Source: Micromonospora lupini str. Lupac 08 (GTDB taxonomy: Bacteria; Actinomycetota; Actinomycetes; Mycobacteriales; Micromonosporaceae). From it: 64,000 nucleotides of DNA. A program made the position numbers and the translations under genes. The stretch is from assembly GCF_000297395.2 (NCBI RefSeq), contig NZ_HF570108.1:1086276-1150275 (forward strand). Reading direction: 5' to 3'. Positions 52,988 through 61,309 of this stretch are shown here, one piece after another; position 1 is the stretch's first letter, and each line of letters begins with the position of its first letter. The notes under the pieces were generated by a model, which searched no databases, was not told where the DNA came from, and saw nothing but the letters and a program-made list of their open reading frames with translations.

Positions 52988-53349
52988 CGCCGTCCCCCTT
53001 CCTGCTGCGCACGTTCCTTCAAGTAAATCTCGTAGCGCTGTTCAGCCAGCGGGATCGCCTGTCGATACCAACTCGTCCACTGACCTGCTTTGTCGCCAGC
53101 CACGAGCAGAATGCTCGCGCGCCAAGGGTCGAAGACGAAGAGGATGCGGACCGTGCCCGGCCGCAATTCCTTCAGGTTGGCTAGCGACGAACCGGTGATG
53201 GTGTCGACGAGCGGCCGTCCCAGTCCCGGCCCGACTTCGGCGAGCGCATCGATCGCCTGCACGACTCGTGCGAACGTCGCTTGGTCGAGGCCGTCGATCC
53301 AGTCGCGAACCTCGTCGACGACGAAGACGTCCCAATCCTCCTGGTGCAC
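52984..53349 (-). CDS. RelE/HigB-like toxin (phage Gp49-like)
   Basis: 121 aa from GTG 53349. Features of the HigB/Gp49 family: WDVFVVDEVRDWIDGL, VVQAIDALAEVGPGLGRPLVDTI, LKELRPGTVRILFVFDP and a basic C-terminus YEIYLKERAQQEGGRR. These are ribosome-dependent mRNA endonucleases. Toxin-first order with the XRE antitoxin second is the HigBA arrangement. The start lies 6 nt after TATACT, preceded by TGC (extended -10), so the mRNA is probably leaderless. Confidence 0.87.
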   Translation of the reverse strand: MHQEDWDVFVVDEVRDWIDGLDQATFARVVQAIDALAEVGPGLGRPLVDTITGSSLANLKELRPGTVRILFVFDPWRASILLVAGDKAGQWTSWYRQAIPLAEQRYEIYLKERAQQEGGRR

Positions 53350-53355
53350 CGGTCG

Positions 53356-53373
53356 AGTATAGCAAATGCTATA
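53356..53373 (-). promoter_or_regulatory. Toxin-antitoxin promoter and operator
   Basis: Palindrome TATAGCA-AA-TGCTATA (53358-53373), the most AT-rich spot nearby. The minus-strand -10 TATACT (53361-53356) overlaps it, with 6 nt to GTG 53349. A repressor bound here would block RNA polymerase. Confidence 0.75.
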
Positions 53374-53459
53374 CCAGCGGCAGAGTGTTCGGACGGGGTT
53401 TCACCGATCCGCTGGCTGGATCCGGTGACTTCTCGGGGTCGAGTGGGTACTGGCGGGCG

Positions 53460-53693
53460 ATGTTCTTCATCTTCGGTCTGCGTACCAAGGTCGACCGCTC
53501 CGGCGTCGTGCAGCAGGTGTGCCGCCACTGCGGCAACCACGCCGCGCAGGTCATCACCCGCCGGTCGACCAAGTTCACGCTGTTCTTCATACCGCTCATC
53601 CCGATCCGCACCCGGTACGCACAACAGTGCACGTTCTGCGGGGCGCAGTACGAGATCGCCAAGTCCGACGCCCAGCGCCTCCCGGTCGGCTGA
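53460..53693 (+). CDS. Small zinc-ribbon protein
   Basis: 77 aa from ATG 53460. Two CXXC knuckles, CRHCGN (~22) and CTFCGA (~58), flank FTLFFIPLIPIRTRY; the N-terminus MFFIFGLRTK is typical of a widespread actinobacterial zinc-ribbon family. Function unknown; perhaps membrane-proximal because of the hydrophobic middle strand. Not part of the toxin-antitoxin operon (opposite strand). The 234 nt after it, to 53927, hold no gene I can support. Confidence 0.7.
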   Translation: MFFIFGLRTKVDRSGVVQQVCRHCGNHAAQVITRRSTKFTLFFIPLIPIRTRYAQQCTFCGAQYEIAKSDAQRLPVG

Positions 53694-53927
53694 GCCGCAG
53701 ATGGCCCGCTTCCTGTGCTGGCTGATCGGCCGCCAACTCCCGCCCGCCGGCCCCGCGGTGCACACCGTCCGTCGCCCGCCCTGCACGCCCGGCCGGCGGA
53801 AACGCCGACGCGCGCGTCGGCCGATGGCCGGCACCACCCTGCCCCGCTCACCCTGGAACCGGTCCGCCGGCCGCTGACACGGGCGTCGCACCCCCGTCGC
53901 TCGTGCCGGTGGCTGTCGGCACACCGG

Positions 53928-55109
53928 TCAGGCGTCGGCCATCGGTGCGGGGGCGGACAACTGCGGCACCGGATCGGCTGTCTGGATCGTGGCGACGAGC
54001 TGTGTCAGCTGCGGGTAGCGGCCGCCCGCCGCCCTGATGTGCGTGTCCGCATCGGCGTGGTTGCCGAGGTGACACTCGGCGATGGCCCGCAGGAGAAACG
54101 CGACGCTGCACAGGTCCGGCGGGTCGACGCCGGCCCGAACGTCGAGAAGGAGGGACCGCGCCTGCTCCGGTCGCTGGTTGAGCAGGTACGCCAGGCTCAT
54201 CGCGACACGGGCGGGCAATCTGTGTGGCTGGACCTGAGAGCCGAGCCGCGCCAGTTCCCAGATCTCCACCACCTCCCGGTGTTCGACAGGCGATCTGGTC
54301 ACCACCGCTGCGTACAGGTACCACATCCCGAACTGCACGCTGAGCGCCTGCCCGATTGCGGCGGCCGTCAGGGGATCGGTGCTGTCCGCCCGAGCCAGCG
54401 CCGCGAGCCGCTCGGCCTCGGCGACGAAGTCCGTCACCGAGCGGGCGTGTCCGGTGCTCCAGCGTCGGTGGAGGGCCGCGAGCGCGAGCCGTGGGTCGTC
54501 TGCGTCGCGAACCGGATCTCCGAGGCGACCCCCGTCCGCTTCCCCACGGCTGATCGCCCGCAGCGTCCGGTATATCTCCTCCTGGTAGTGGGCCGCGCGC
54601 AGCGCCGCGCTGGTGGCGGTCGGCGTCATTAGCCAGGAGAGCAGGTTGCGGCCGTCGCTGTGGACAGCGGGAACGAGGTTGACCACCCCGAGAAGCGCCG
54701 CGAGAAGCGCTGCGCCGAACAGCGCGACGTCTGTCACCGTGATGCTCGTCAACGCCGTCGCGGCACCGAGCATCGTCGCGGTGCAGAGGTTGACCACCGG
54801 GCCACTGAGGTAGAACAGCACCATCCGCAGCGGTAACGCGGTCGCCGACGGCGCGGGCCGGATCGACACGTGGTTGCGCCAGCCGGTGAACGGCGCGATA
54901 CGGACCGCGACGACCTCCAGGCGCAGCAGCTTCGCCGCGACGAGGTGCCCGCACTCGTGCAGGACGAGGTGCACCCAGAACGACAGGCAGGTGATGCCAA
55001 CGGCGACGACGGCGCCCGCCGGGGACTCGGTGACGAGCAGTGCGAACAGCGCCGCTTCCACCACCAGGAGGATGGACGCGGCCGCCAGCCGCCGGCGGGG
55101 AGATGTCAC
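53928..55109 (-). CDS. M50-type (site-2) membrane protease
   Basis: 393 aa from GTG 55109, which lies 7 nt after TACCAT and begins right before the first membrane helix; GTG 55172 upstream has no ribosome site. The zinc motif HECGH is embedded in the second hydrophobic segment (SFWVHLVLHECGHLVAAKLL). The third ligand Asp is probably in VPAVHSDGRN. About six helices are followed by a helical, TPR-like C-terminal half (~170-390). It should cut within membranes; the substrate is unknown. Divergent from the GGDEF-EAL gene. Confidence 0.82.
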   Translation of the reverse strand: MTSPRRRLAAASILLVVEAALFALLVTESPAGAVVAVGITCLSFWVHLVLHECGHLVAAKLLRLEVVAVRIAPFTGWRNHVSIRPAPSATALPLRMVLFYLSGPVVNLCTATMLGAATALTSITVTDVALFGAALLAALLGVVNLVPAVHSDGRNLLSWLMTPTATSAALRAAHYQEEIYRTLRAISRGEADGGRLGDPVRDADDPRLALAALHRRWSTGHARSVTDFVAEAERLAALARADSTDPLTAAAIGQALSVQFGMWYLYAAVVTRSPVEHREVVEIWELARLGSQVQPHRLPARVAMSLAYLLNQRPEQARSLLLDVRAGVDPPDLCSVAFLLRAIAECHLGNHADADTHIRAAGGRYPQLTQLVATIQTADPVPQLSAPAPMADA

Positions 55110-55334
55110 CGCCCAGATGGTACGGCCGAAGAGGTGGCGGCGCGGGTACGTCCGTTCGCCGAGCCCTCGCACGGAGGCGGTTCGTTGCGGGAAGACCGTC
55201 CTGTGTGGCCGTACCGGCTCGACTCGCGCGGCCGTCCGGACCCTGGCGGGCGCCCGGGGCGCTGGCTAGGCTTTCGGGGTTTGCCGTGGACAGGTCCGCC
55301 GAGGGTGCACGTACGACGAAGAGCCGGAGCGACC

Positions 55335-57761
55335 GTGTCGCGACAGGACGTGAAGGGTGCGGGGGCGCCCAGCCCCGCCGAGCCGACCGGCGGGCCGCCG
55401 ACGCCCGTCGAACCAGCCCCCCTGACGCCGGACCCTGGGATGCCGGCCGCCGAGCAGCCAGAGGGCGGGCCAGCAAGCGTCGGCCGGCCAGACGGCGAGA
55501 AGGCGGACCGCGTGCTGCCCCGCGGCGTCGCGCCGGCCCGGCTGAGCCGGGTCGGGCTGTTCGTCGTCGGCGCGGTCCTGGTCGTGGAGGCGTTCTGGCT
55601 GTTCGCCGCGCTGCCCGGTGCCGCGCTGGTCAGTGACGTGGGCGCGCTGCTGGTGGCCGGCTGGGCGACAGTGGCCTGCGCCGGCGTGGCCCGCCGACAT
55701 CCGGCCCCGCTGCGCCGGTTCTGGAAGCTGCTCGCCGTGACCATGGCGCTCGCCGCGCTGGGTCGGGCGATCTGGACGGCGCAGCGGCTGGTCGGCGGCG
55801 GCCTGCCGCACACCCCGCTGGTCGGCGTGGTCTTCACCGCCGGCATCCTCACCGGCACCGCCGCGCTGCTCAGCTCGCCGTCCGGGCCACGGTCCGGGGT
55901 GGGGCGCGCACGGACGCTGCTCGACGGCGTGATCGTCGGGCTGGCCCTGGTGCCGATCGGGTGGGTGCTGGTGTTCCGTGGGGTCACCGCCGCCGAGCTG
56001 GCCGACCCGGCGCGCACGCTGGGGCTGCTCTATCCGATGTTCGACCTGATGCAGCTCACCATCCTGGTGGCGGTTGCCGGGCCGGCGCGACCACTGTGGC
56101 GGCCGATGAGCATGCTCGCGGTGAGCCTCACCATCCGGGTGGCCGCCGACGTCGTCTACGTCTCGCTTGTCGCCCGTGCCGACTACGCCGCCGGTCACCC
56201 CATCGACCTGTGCTGGCCGCTGAGCTACCTGCTGATCGGCCTGGCCTCCGGGAACCCGCCGCCGCCGGACTGCGACGGCACCGACGAGACCGCGGAGTCG
56301 CCGCTGCCGCCGTGGTGGCGGGTGGCGCTGCCGTACCTGCCGGTCGGCGGGGCGATCATCGCGGTGCTGCTGGCCCGCCGGCCCACCGGCCAGACCCCGC
56401 CGCTGGTCTTCGTGACCATGATGGCGTTGCTCGCTGCCCTCGCCGTGCGTCAGGGGCTGGCCGCCAACGAGAACCTGCACCTGGTGGCGCGACTGCGCCG
56501 GCTCGCGTACGGCGACCAGCTCACCGGTCTGCCGAATCGGCTGCTGTTCAACCGACTGCTGCGCCTGGCTCTGCGCGACGGTCGTCCGGTGGCCGTCCTG
56601 CTGCTCGACCTCGACGGGTTCAAGCAGGTGAACGACCGGTTCGGGCACGCCACCGGCGACACCCTGCTGACCGGGTTGGCGGCCCGGATGCGGACGGCGG
56701 TGGCCGGCGACGGCACCATCGCCCGGCTCGGCGGGGACGAGTTCGCGGTGCTCGTCGAGCGGGACGGGCCGGTGTCCCCGGAACGGCTGGCCGAACGGCT
56801 GCTGGACGCCCTGCGGCCCTCCGACGGCGAGGAGGACGTGGGCGTGCACCCGTCGGCGAGCATCGGTATCGCCGAGTACGGGCCGCAGCACGCCTCGCAC
56901 ACCGACCTCCTGCGCGACGCGGACATCGCCATGTACGCGGCGAAGGCGGCCGGCAAGTCCGCGTACCGGACGTGCACCCCGGGGCTGCGCGAGTCGGCCG
57001 TGTCCCGGGCGGAGCTGATCGCCGACCTGCGCCGGGCCGTCGACGAGGAGGAGCTGCACCTGGAGTTCCAGCCCATCGTCGACCTGGCCAGCGGTGCGGT
57101 CCGCAGCGCCGAGGCGCTGGTGCGCTGGCGGCACCCGCGGCTCGGGACGCTGCCGCCGGCGAAGTTCCTGCCGCTGGCCGAGGAGACCGGGTTGATCATC
57201 CCGATCGACCGCTGGGTGATCCACGAGGCGTGCCGGGCGGCGGCGACCTGGCGGTCGCGCGCGCCGGAGGCGACGGTCGCGGTGAACATCGCCGCGGCGC
57301 ACCTGCGCCGGCCCGACCTGATCGCCACGGTCACGGCGGCCACCGCCAGCGCCGGGCTGGCGCCGCGGGCGTTGACGTTGGAGCTGACCGAGTCGGCGTT
57401 GATCGAGGGGACCGACGCGGTGCTGGAACGCCTGCACCAGCTTCGGGAGCTGGGCATCCAGATCGCCATCGACGACTTCGGCACGGGCTACTCGTCGTTG
57501 AGCTACCTGCACCGCATCCCGGCCACCGAGTTGAAGATCGACCGGTCGTTCGTGGCGCGCCTGGGCACGGACGACCGGGCGTACGCGACGGTGGAGATGG
57601 TCACCCGGCTGGCCGGCGCGTTCGACCTGGCGGTGATCGCCGAGGGCGTGGAGACCGAACGCCAGCACGAGGCGGTCACCGCGATCGGCTGCCCACGCGG
57701 CCAGGGCTATCTGTACGGGCGTCCGGACAGCCCCGCCACGGTGGGTCAGAATCGGGCTTGA
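55335..57761 (+). CDS. Membrane GGDEF-EAL cyclic-di-GMP enzyme
   Basis: 808 aa from GTG 55335 with GGAG upstream; in-frame GTG 55305 is less well placed. A ~65-residue Pro-rich cytoplasmic tail, about eight to ten membrane helices (to ~385), a GGDEF domain (~395-560, intact IARLGGDEFAVL) and an EAL domain (~565-805, intact EALVRW, DDFGTGYSSLSYL). Both catalytic motifs are intact, so it may make and break c-di-GMP. The RXXD inhibitory site 5 residues before GGDEF is missing. It is membrane-bound, with no recognised periplasmic sensor. Confidence 0.92.
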   Translation: MSRQDVKGAGAPSPAEPTGGPPTPVEPAPLTPDPGMPAAEQPEGGPASVGRPDGEKADRVLPRGVAPARLSRVGLFVVGAVLVVEAFWLFAALPGAALVSDVGALLVAGWATVACAGVARRHPAPLRRFWKLLAVTMALAALGRAIWTAQRLVGGGLPHTPLVGVVFTAGILTGTAALLSSPSGPRSGVGRARTLLDGVIVGLALVPIGWVLVFRGVTAAELADPARTLGLLYPMFDLMQLTILVAVAGPARPLWRPMSMLAVSLTIRVAADVVYVSLVARADYAAGHPIDLCWPLSYLLIGLASGNPPPPDCDGTDETAESPLPPWWRVALPYLPVGGAIIAVLLARRPTGQTPPLVFVTMMALLAALAVRQGLAANENLHLVARLRRLAYGDQLTGLPNRLLFNRLLRLALRDGRPVAVLLLDLDGFKQVNDRFGHATGDTLLTGLAARMRTAVAGDGTIARLGGDEFAVLVERDGPVSPERLAERLLDALRPSDGEEDVGVHPSASIGIAEYGPQHASHTDLLRDADIAMYAAKAAGKSAYRTCTPGLRESAVSRAELIADLRRAVDEEELHLEFQPIVDLASGAVRSAEALVRWRHPRLGTLPPAKFLPLAEETGLIIPIDRWVIHEACRAAATWRSRAPEATVAVNIAAAHLRRPDLIATVTAATASAGLAPRALTLELTESALIEGTDAVLERLHQLRELGIQIAIDDFGTGYSSLSYLHRIPATELKIDRSFVARLGTDDRAYATVEMVTRLAGAFDLAVIAEGVETERQHEAVTAIGCPRGQGYLYGRPDSPATVGQNRA

Positions 57762-57811
57762 CCCTGACGTAACGGCAGGCGGGAGCCTGGTTCCCGGAAG
57801 GGAGGGGAACC

Positions 57812-58570
57812 ATGGCGTACACGGTGGGTCAGGTGGCGAAGCTGGCTGGCGTGACGATCCGGACGTTGCACCACTACGACGAGATCGGTCTGCTCTCGCC
57901 GAGCGGACGGACCCCGGCCGGTTACCGCCGCTACGACGACGCGGACCTGCAACGGCTGCAGCTCGTCCTGTACTACCGGGAGCTGGGTTTCCCGCTTGAG
58001 GAGATCGCCGCCATCATCGACGACCCGGCGGCCGACCCGGCGGCGCACCTGCGCCGCCAGCACGAACTGCTGACGGGACGGCTCAAGCGGTTGCAGGAGA
58101 TGGTCGCGGCGATCGAGTTCGCGATGGAGGCGAGCAAGTTGAACATCCAACTCACCCCGGAAGAGCGGTTCGAGGTCTTCGGTGACTTCAAGCCGGAGCA
58201 GTACGAGGCCGAGGCGGAGCAGCGCTGGGGCGACACCGACGCGTACCGGGAGTCGAACCGGCGGGCGTCCCGCTACACCAAGGACGACTGGCTGCGGATC
58301 AAGGCGGAGAACGAGGACTGGGGCCGGCGGATCGTCGCGTCAATGGCCTCGGGCGCACCGGCGGACAGCCCGGAGGCGATGGAGCTGGCCGAGGAGCACC
58401 GGCAGCTCATCAGCCGCTGGTTCTACGAGTGCTCGTACGAGGTGCAGACCGGGTTGGCCGACATGTACATGGCTGACGAGCGGTTCACCGCGTACTACGA
58501 GAACATCGCACCCGGCCTGGCCGCGTACCTGAACGAGGCGATCCACGCCAACGCGATCAGCCGCGCGTGA
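57812..58570 (+). CDS. tipA: TipA-type MerR-family regulator with TipAS domain
   Basis: 252 aa from ATG 57812 with GAAGGGAGGGG upstream. N-terminal MerR HTH (YTVGQVAKLAGVTIRTLHHYDEIGLL), a coiled-coil dimerisation helix (~75-115) and a C-terminal TipAS drug-binding domain (YTKDDWLRIKAENEDWGRR, ending ECSYEVQTGLADMYMADERF). TipA-type proteins bind thiopeptide and other amphipathic antibiotics and activate their own promoters. A small palindrome CGGGA-N7-TCCCG (57780-57796) lies just upstream and may be its site. Confidence 0.9.
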   Translation: MAYTVGQVAKLAGVTIRTLHHYDEIGLLSPSGRTPAGYRRYDDADLQRLQLVLYYRELGFPLEEIAAIIDDPAADPAAHLRRQHELLTGRLKRLQEMVAAIEFAMEASKLNIQLTPEERFEVFGDFKPEQYEAEAEQRWGDTDAYRESNRRASRYTKDDWLRIKAENEDWGRRIVASMASGAPADSPEAMELAEEHRQLISRWFYECSYEVQTGLADMYMADERFTAYYENIAPGLAAYLNEAIHANAISRA

Positions 58571-58573
58571 CCC

Positions 58574-58606
58574 GGTGCGGTCCGGCTAGTCTGGCCGGAC
58601 CGCACC
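58574..58606 (+). terminator. tipA terminator
   Basis: Perfect 13-bp stem GGTGCGGTCCGGC / GCCGGACCGCACC with a 7-nt loop directly after tipA. The loop contains TAGTCT, a -10-like hexamer that may serve the next gene. Confidence 0.8.
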
Positions 58607-58624
58607 GCTCAGGGGGAGATGACC

Positions 58625-59419
58625 GTGCAGAAGCCCAAGCTGGTCGCCGCCGGCGCTGTCCTCGTCGTGGCGGTCGCGGCCGGCGTGTGGGCCCTGGTAG
58701 CCGCCGGTGACGAGCCGGACGCGGACCGCCCGGCGGCCGCCACGTCGACAGCCCCCACCGGCGCCGCGCCGACCGATCCGGCCGCCATGCTTGTCGCCGC
58801 CGCCGCGAAGGTCGACGAGCAGCCGTACCGGCTGACAGTGGGCAGCGGCGGGACCGCCGAGGGGGACACCACGGTCCTGGTGTGGGACCCGAAGGCGCGG
58901 CGCGGCACGGAGACCACCTCGCTCAAGGTCCCCAACGGCGAGGTGAAGATCGAGCGGCTGACCACCGGTCCGGACGTCTACGTGCGGGTCAGCGCCCCGG
59001 ACCGCCGGATCCCGGTCTGGGACGGCAAGACCTGGTGGCACGTCGGCGCGCCGGGCAGCCCCGTCAACAACAAGGGCCTGGACAACACCCGGCTGGCCAG
59101 CACGCTTACCGCGCCGGCCGCCGTGCGCCAGACCGGCGCCCGGGAGTACGCGGGCACGCTTGACCTGCGCGACAGCGCCAAGGTGCTGGGCGGCGGGATC
59201 GGTGGGGTGCTCGGCGACCGGGCCGCGACGGTGCCGTTCACCGCCAGCGTGGACGAGCAGGGTCGACTGGTCCGGTACCGGATCGAGCTGGCCACCGAGC
59301 AGGCGAAGACCGCCCAGCTCGACCTCACGTACTCGGATTTCGGGCTGTCGGTGGCGGCCGACCCGCCGGCGGCCGACCTGGTCGGGGAGGACCCGCCGGC
59401 GAACATCCCCGGCGCCTGA
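58625..59419 (+). CDS. Membrane-anchored LppX/LprG-like protein
   Basis: 264 aa from GTG 58625, whose GGGGGAG is well spaced; ATG 58619 would touch its ribosome site. One N-terminal transmembrane helix, with no lipobox Cys, then a Thr/Ala linker and a ~210-residue domain with paired strands (VYVRVSAPDRRIPVWDGKTWWHV, FTASVDEQGRLVRYRIELATEQ). This fits the LolA/LppX-LprAFG fold that carries triacylated lipids in mycobacteria. The gene converges with a beta-lactamase-type gene, 7 nt apart. Lipid carriage is inferred. Confidence 0.65.
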   Translation: MQKPKLVAAGAVLVVAVAAGVWALVAAGDEPDADRPAAATSTAPTGAAPTDPAAMLVAAAAKVDEQPYRLTVGSGGTAEGDTTVLVWDPKARRGTETTSLKVPNGEVKIERLTTGPDVYVRVSAPDRRIPVWDGKTWWHVGAPGSPVNNKGLDNTRLASTLTAPAAVRQTGAREYAGTLDLRDSAKVLGGGIGGVLGDRAATVPFTASVDEQGRLVRYRIELATEQAKTAQLDLTYSDFGLSVAADPPAADLVGEDPPANIPGA

Positions 59420-59426
59420 CGCCGGT

Positions 59427-60857
59427 TCACTCCTCGACCGCACCGCCGGTCGGGGTGACCAGGAAGTCGTAGACGGTCCGGGCCATCCGGCGCACGGTCT
59501 CGTCGCCGGTCGCCATCGGTCCGGCGGTGAGGAACGCGACGGCGGTCTCGGTGCCGGGGATCAGGTAGTAGCCGACGTCGTGGGAGGCGTCCGGCAGGTC
59601 GCCGGTCTTGTGGGCCACCGGAACGCCGGGTGGCAGCGCCGCCGGGATCTTGGTGTTCAGGGTCTGCTCCCGCATGAAGCCGATCATCAGGTCGCGGGAG
59701 TCCGGGGTGAGGATCTCGCCGTCCCAGACCGTGCCGAGCAGCGACACCACGTCGTCCGGGCTGGTGTAGTTCTCCTCGCCGCGCTGCGCCGCCGCGCTGT
59801 CGAGCATCCGACGGGCCAGGATGGTGGACCGCTGGTTCATCGAGTCGATGAGCGCGTTGACCGGAGCGAACCCGCCCAGGTAGGTGATCAGCACGTTGGC
59901 CGCGACGTTGTCGCTGTATTTGATCAGGTACCGGGCGAGTCGGTACAGCGTGACCACCTGCGGGAACGTCTCGAACTGGAGTTGACCCGTGCCGCCGACC
60001 ACGTCGGCCGGAGTGACGAGCACACCGTCGTCGAGCGAGACCTGTCCACAGTCGACCCGCCGGAGCAACTCCACCAGGATCCACAGTTTGATGACGCTGG
60101 CGGCCTTGGGGCGCAGGGCGCCGTTGACCGAGATCTGCTGGTCGCCGTACCGGCCGGACAGGTCGCGGACGGTGGCCCCCGACGGGTTGACTGTGGCGTC
60201 GGCGACCACCCGGGCGAGCTGCCCGCTGAGCGGGAACAGCCGGGCGCCCTCGACCGGATCGGTGGGCGGCTGCGGGCTGGTGACCACCACGCCGGTAAGC
60301 GTCGTCGGCGGGCGGTGCCGCTGGATCACCTCCAGCGTGCCCTCGCTGCGCCCGACCAGCGGCACCCGATAGCGGTAGGCGGTCCCGCCGACGACGACCG
60401 CCCCACTGGCCACCCCGGCGGCGACCCGCATGCCCGGATCGGCTACCCGGCCGGTGTCGCCGTCGCAGGCCCGGTACCGCACGGTGTGCCCGAGCGAGTC
60501 CACCGCGAACACTCCGCCGGGAAACGACAGCCAGGACACCTCGCTTGTCGGCGCCCGCTCCGGCGCGGGCTCCACGCCCGGCTCGTCGCTGCGCCCATCC
60601 CCGTCCACCGGCCCGTCGTCGGCCGGCCCGTCGTTACCTGCCGGCCCGTCGTCGGCTGGCCCGTCGTCGGCCGGCTCGGCTCCGTACCCCGGCGTGGTCT
60701 GGTGGTCCGGTCCGGCTGCCGGGCCGGGGCCGTCGGCGGTGGCCGGCCCCGTCGTGGCGACGACGACAAGCGCGACCGCCGCCGCCAGCCACCTGAGGGG
60801 TACGTGGGGGCGCGGCGCGAAAAGGGAAGATGAGCACTTCTTGTCGCTTTTTCTCAC
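59427..60857 (-). CDS. Exported class A beta-lactamase-fold serine hydrolase
   Basis: 476 aa from GTG 60857, 6 nt after TATCGT. A signal peptide (LRWLAAAVALVVVATTGPATA) precedes an acidic Pro/Asp/Gly repeat stretch (PADDGPADDGP-type, ~60-100). The domain from ~190 has catalytic SxxK (ASVIK), SDN (KYSDN) and KTG (HKTGD). All three motifs of penicillin-recognising enzymes are intact. It may be a beta-lactamase or a peptidoglycan/esterase hydrolase; the unusual N-terminal region is atypical for a dedicated lactamase. Confidence 0.82.
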   Translation of the reverse strand: MRKSDKKCSSSLFAPRPHVPLRWLAAAVALVVVATTGPATADGPGPAAGPDHQTTPGYGAEPADDGPADDGPAGNDGPADDGPVDGDGRSDEPGVEPAPERAPTSEVSWLSFPGGVFAVDSLGHTVRYRACDGDTGRVADPGMRVAAGVASGAVVVGGTAYRYRVPLVGRSEGTLEVIQRHRPPTTLTGVVVTSPQPPTDPVEGARLFPLSGQLARVVADATVNPSGATVRDLSGRYGDQQISVNGALRPKAASVIKLWILVELLRRVDCGQVSLDDGVLVTPADVVGGTGQLQFETFPQVVTLYRLARYLIKYSDNVAANVLITYLGGFAPVNALIDSMNQRSTILARRMLDSAAAQRGEENYTSPDDVVSLLGTVWDGEILTPDSRDLMIGFMREQTLNTKIPAALPPGVPVAHKTGDLPDASHDVGYYLIPGTETAVAFLTAGPMATGDETVRRMARTVYDFLVTPTGGAVEE

Positions 60858-60942
60858 GTTCGCACGATAAGAAGCGGGGGAGGTGGATGGGGCTGGCGGG
60901 ACCGGCGTCACCCGTCCGGGACCCGATGTCCCCGCGATCGGC

Positions 60943-60975
60943 ATACCTCACAGGTATAAATATGACCCTGTGGTA
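60943..60975. promoter_or_regulatory. Operator-like inverted repeat around a TA-rich -10
   Basis: ATACCTCACAGG and CCCTGTGGTAT are nearly inverted copies (one gap) flanking TATAAATATGA. This AT-rich island lies about 40 nt upstream of the ABM monooxygenase start and is the most promoter-like sequence there. Confidence 0.5.
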
Positions 60976-61015
60976 TCTCGCGCATCAGCGATACCCCGCC
61001 CCGGGGGAGGCACTC

Positions 61016-61300
61016 ATGTTGATCATTGCCGGCAGTCTGCGCGTCGAGCCGGGTGCCCGAGACGACTACCTCTCCGGCTGCCGCGAGACCATCGAACAGG
61101 CCCGCGCCGCGGCCGGCTGTCTCGACTTCCTGCTCGCGGCGGACCCGCTCGACCCGGACCGCATCCACATCTTCGAACGGTGGGAGTCCCCGGAGCAGTT
61201 GGCGGCGTTCCGCGGGGCCGGGCCGAGCGACGCCCAGACGGCGGCCATCCTCGACGCCGACGTGCACCGCTATCTGATCTCCAGCGTCGAGGCGGCCTGA
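61016..61300 (+). CDS. Antibiotic biosynthesis monooxygenase (ABM) domain protein
   Basis: 94 aa from ATG 61016 with GGGGGAGG upstream; the longer frame crosses the neighbouring promoter. Dimeric ferredoxin-like ABM fold: LIIAGSLRVEPGARDDYLSG, EQARAAAGCLDFLLAADPLDPDRIHIFERWES, EQLAAFRG. These cofactor-free enzymes oxidise quinols or polyketides, or degrade heme. The subgroup cannot be set. It sits between two unrelated minus-strand genes and converges with the gluconate permease gene. Confidence 0.85.
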   Translation: MLIIAGSLRVEPGARDDYLSGCRETIEQARAAAGCLDFLLAADPLDPDRIHIFERWESPEQLAAFRGAGPSDAQTAAILDADVHRYLISSVEAA

Positions 61301-61309
61301 CCCGGCCCG

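Noticed and set aside
53369..53851. Minus-strand 160-aa frame overlapping the zinc-ribbon gene
   Set aside because: It shadows the zinc-ribbon gene and reads Ser/Arg-rich sequence without a family; the plus-strand CXXC protein is recognisable.
55106..57668. Minus-strand frames across the GGDEF-EAL gene
   Set aside because: Antisense low-complexity frames; the plus-strand protein has intact catalytic motifs.
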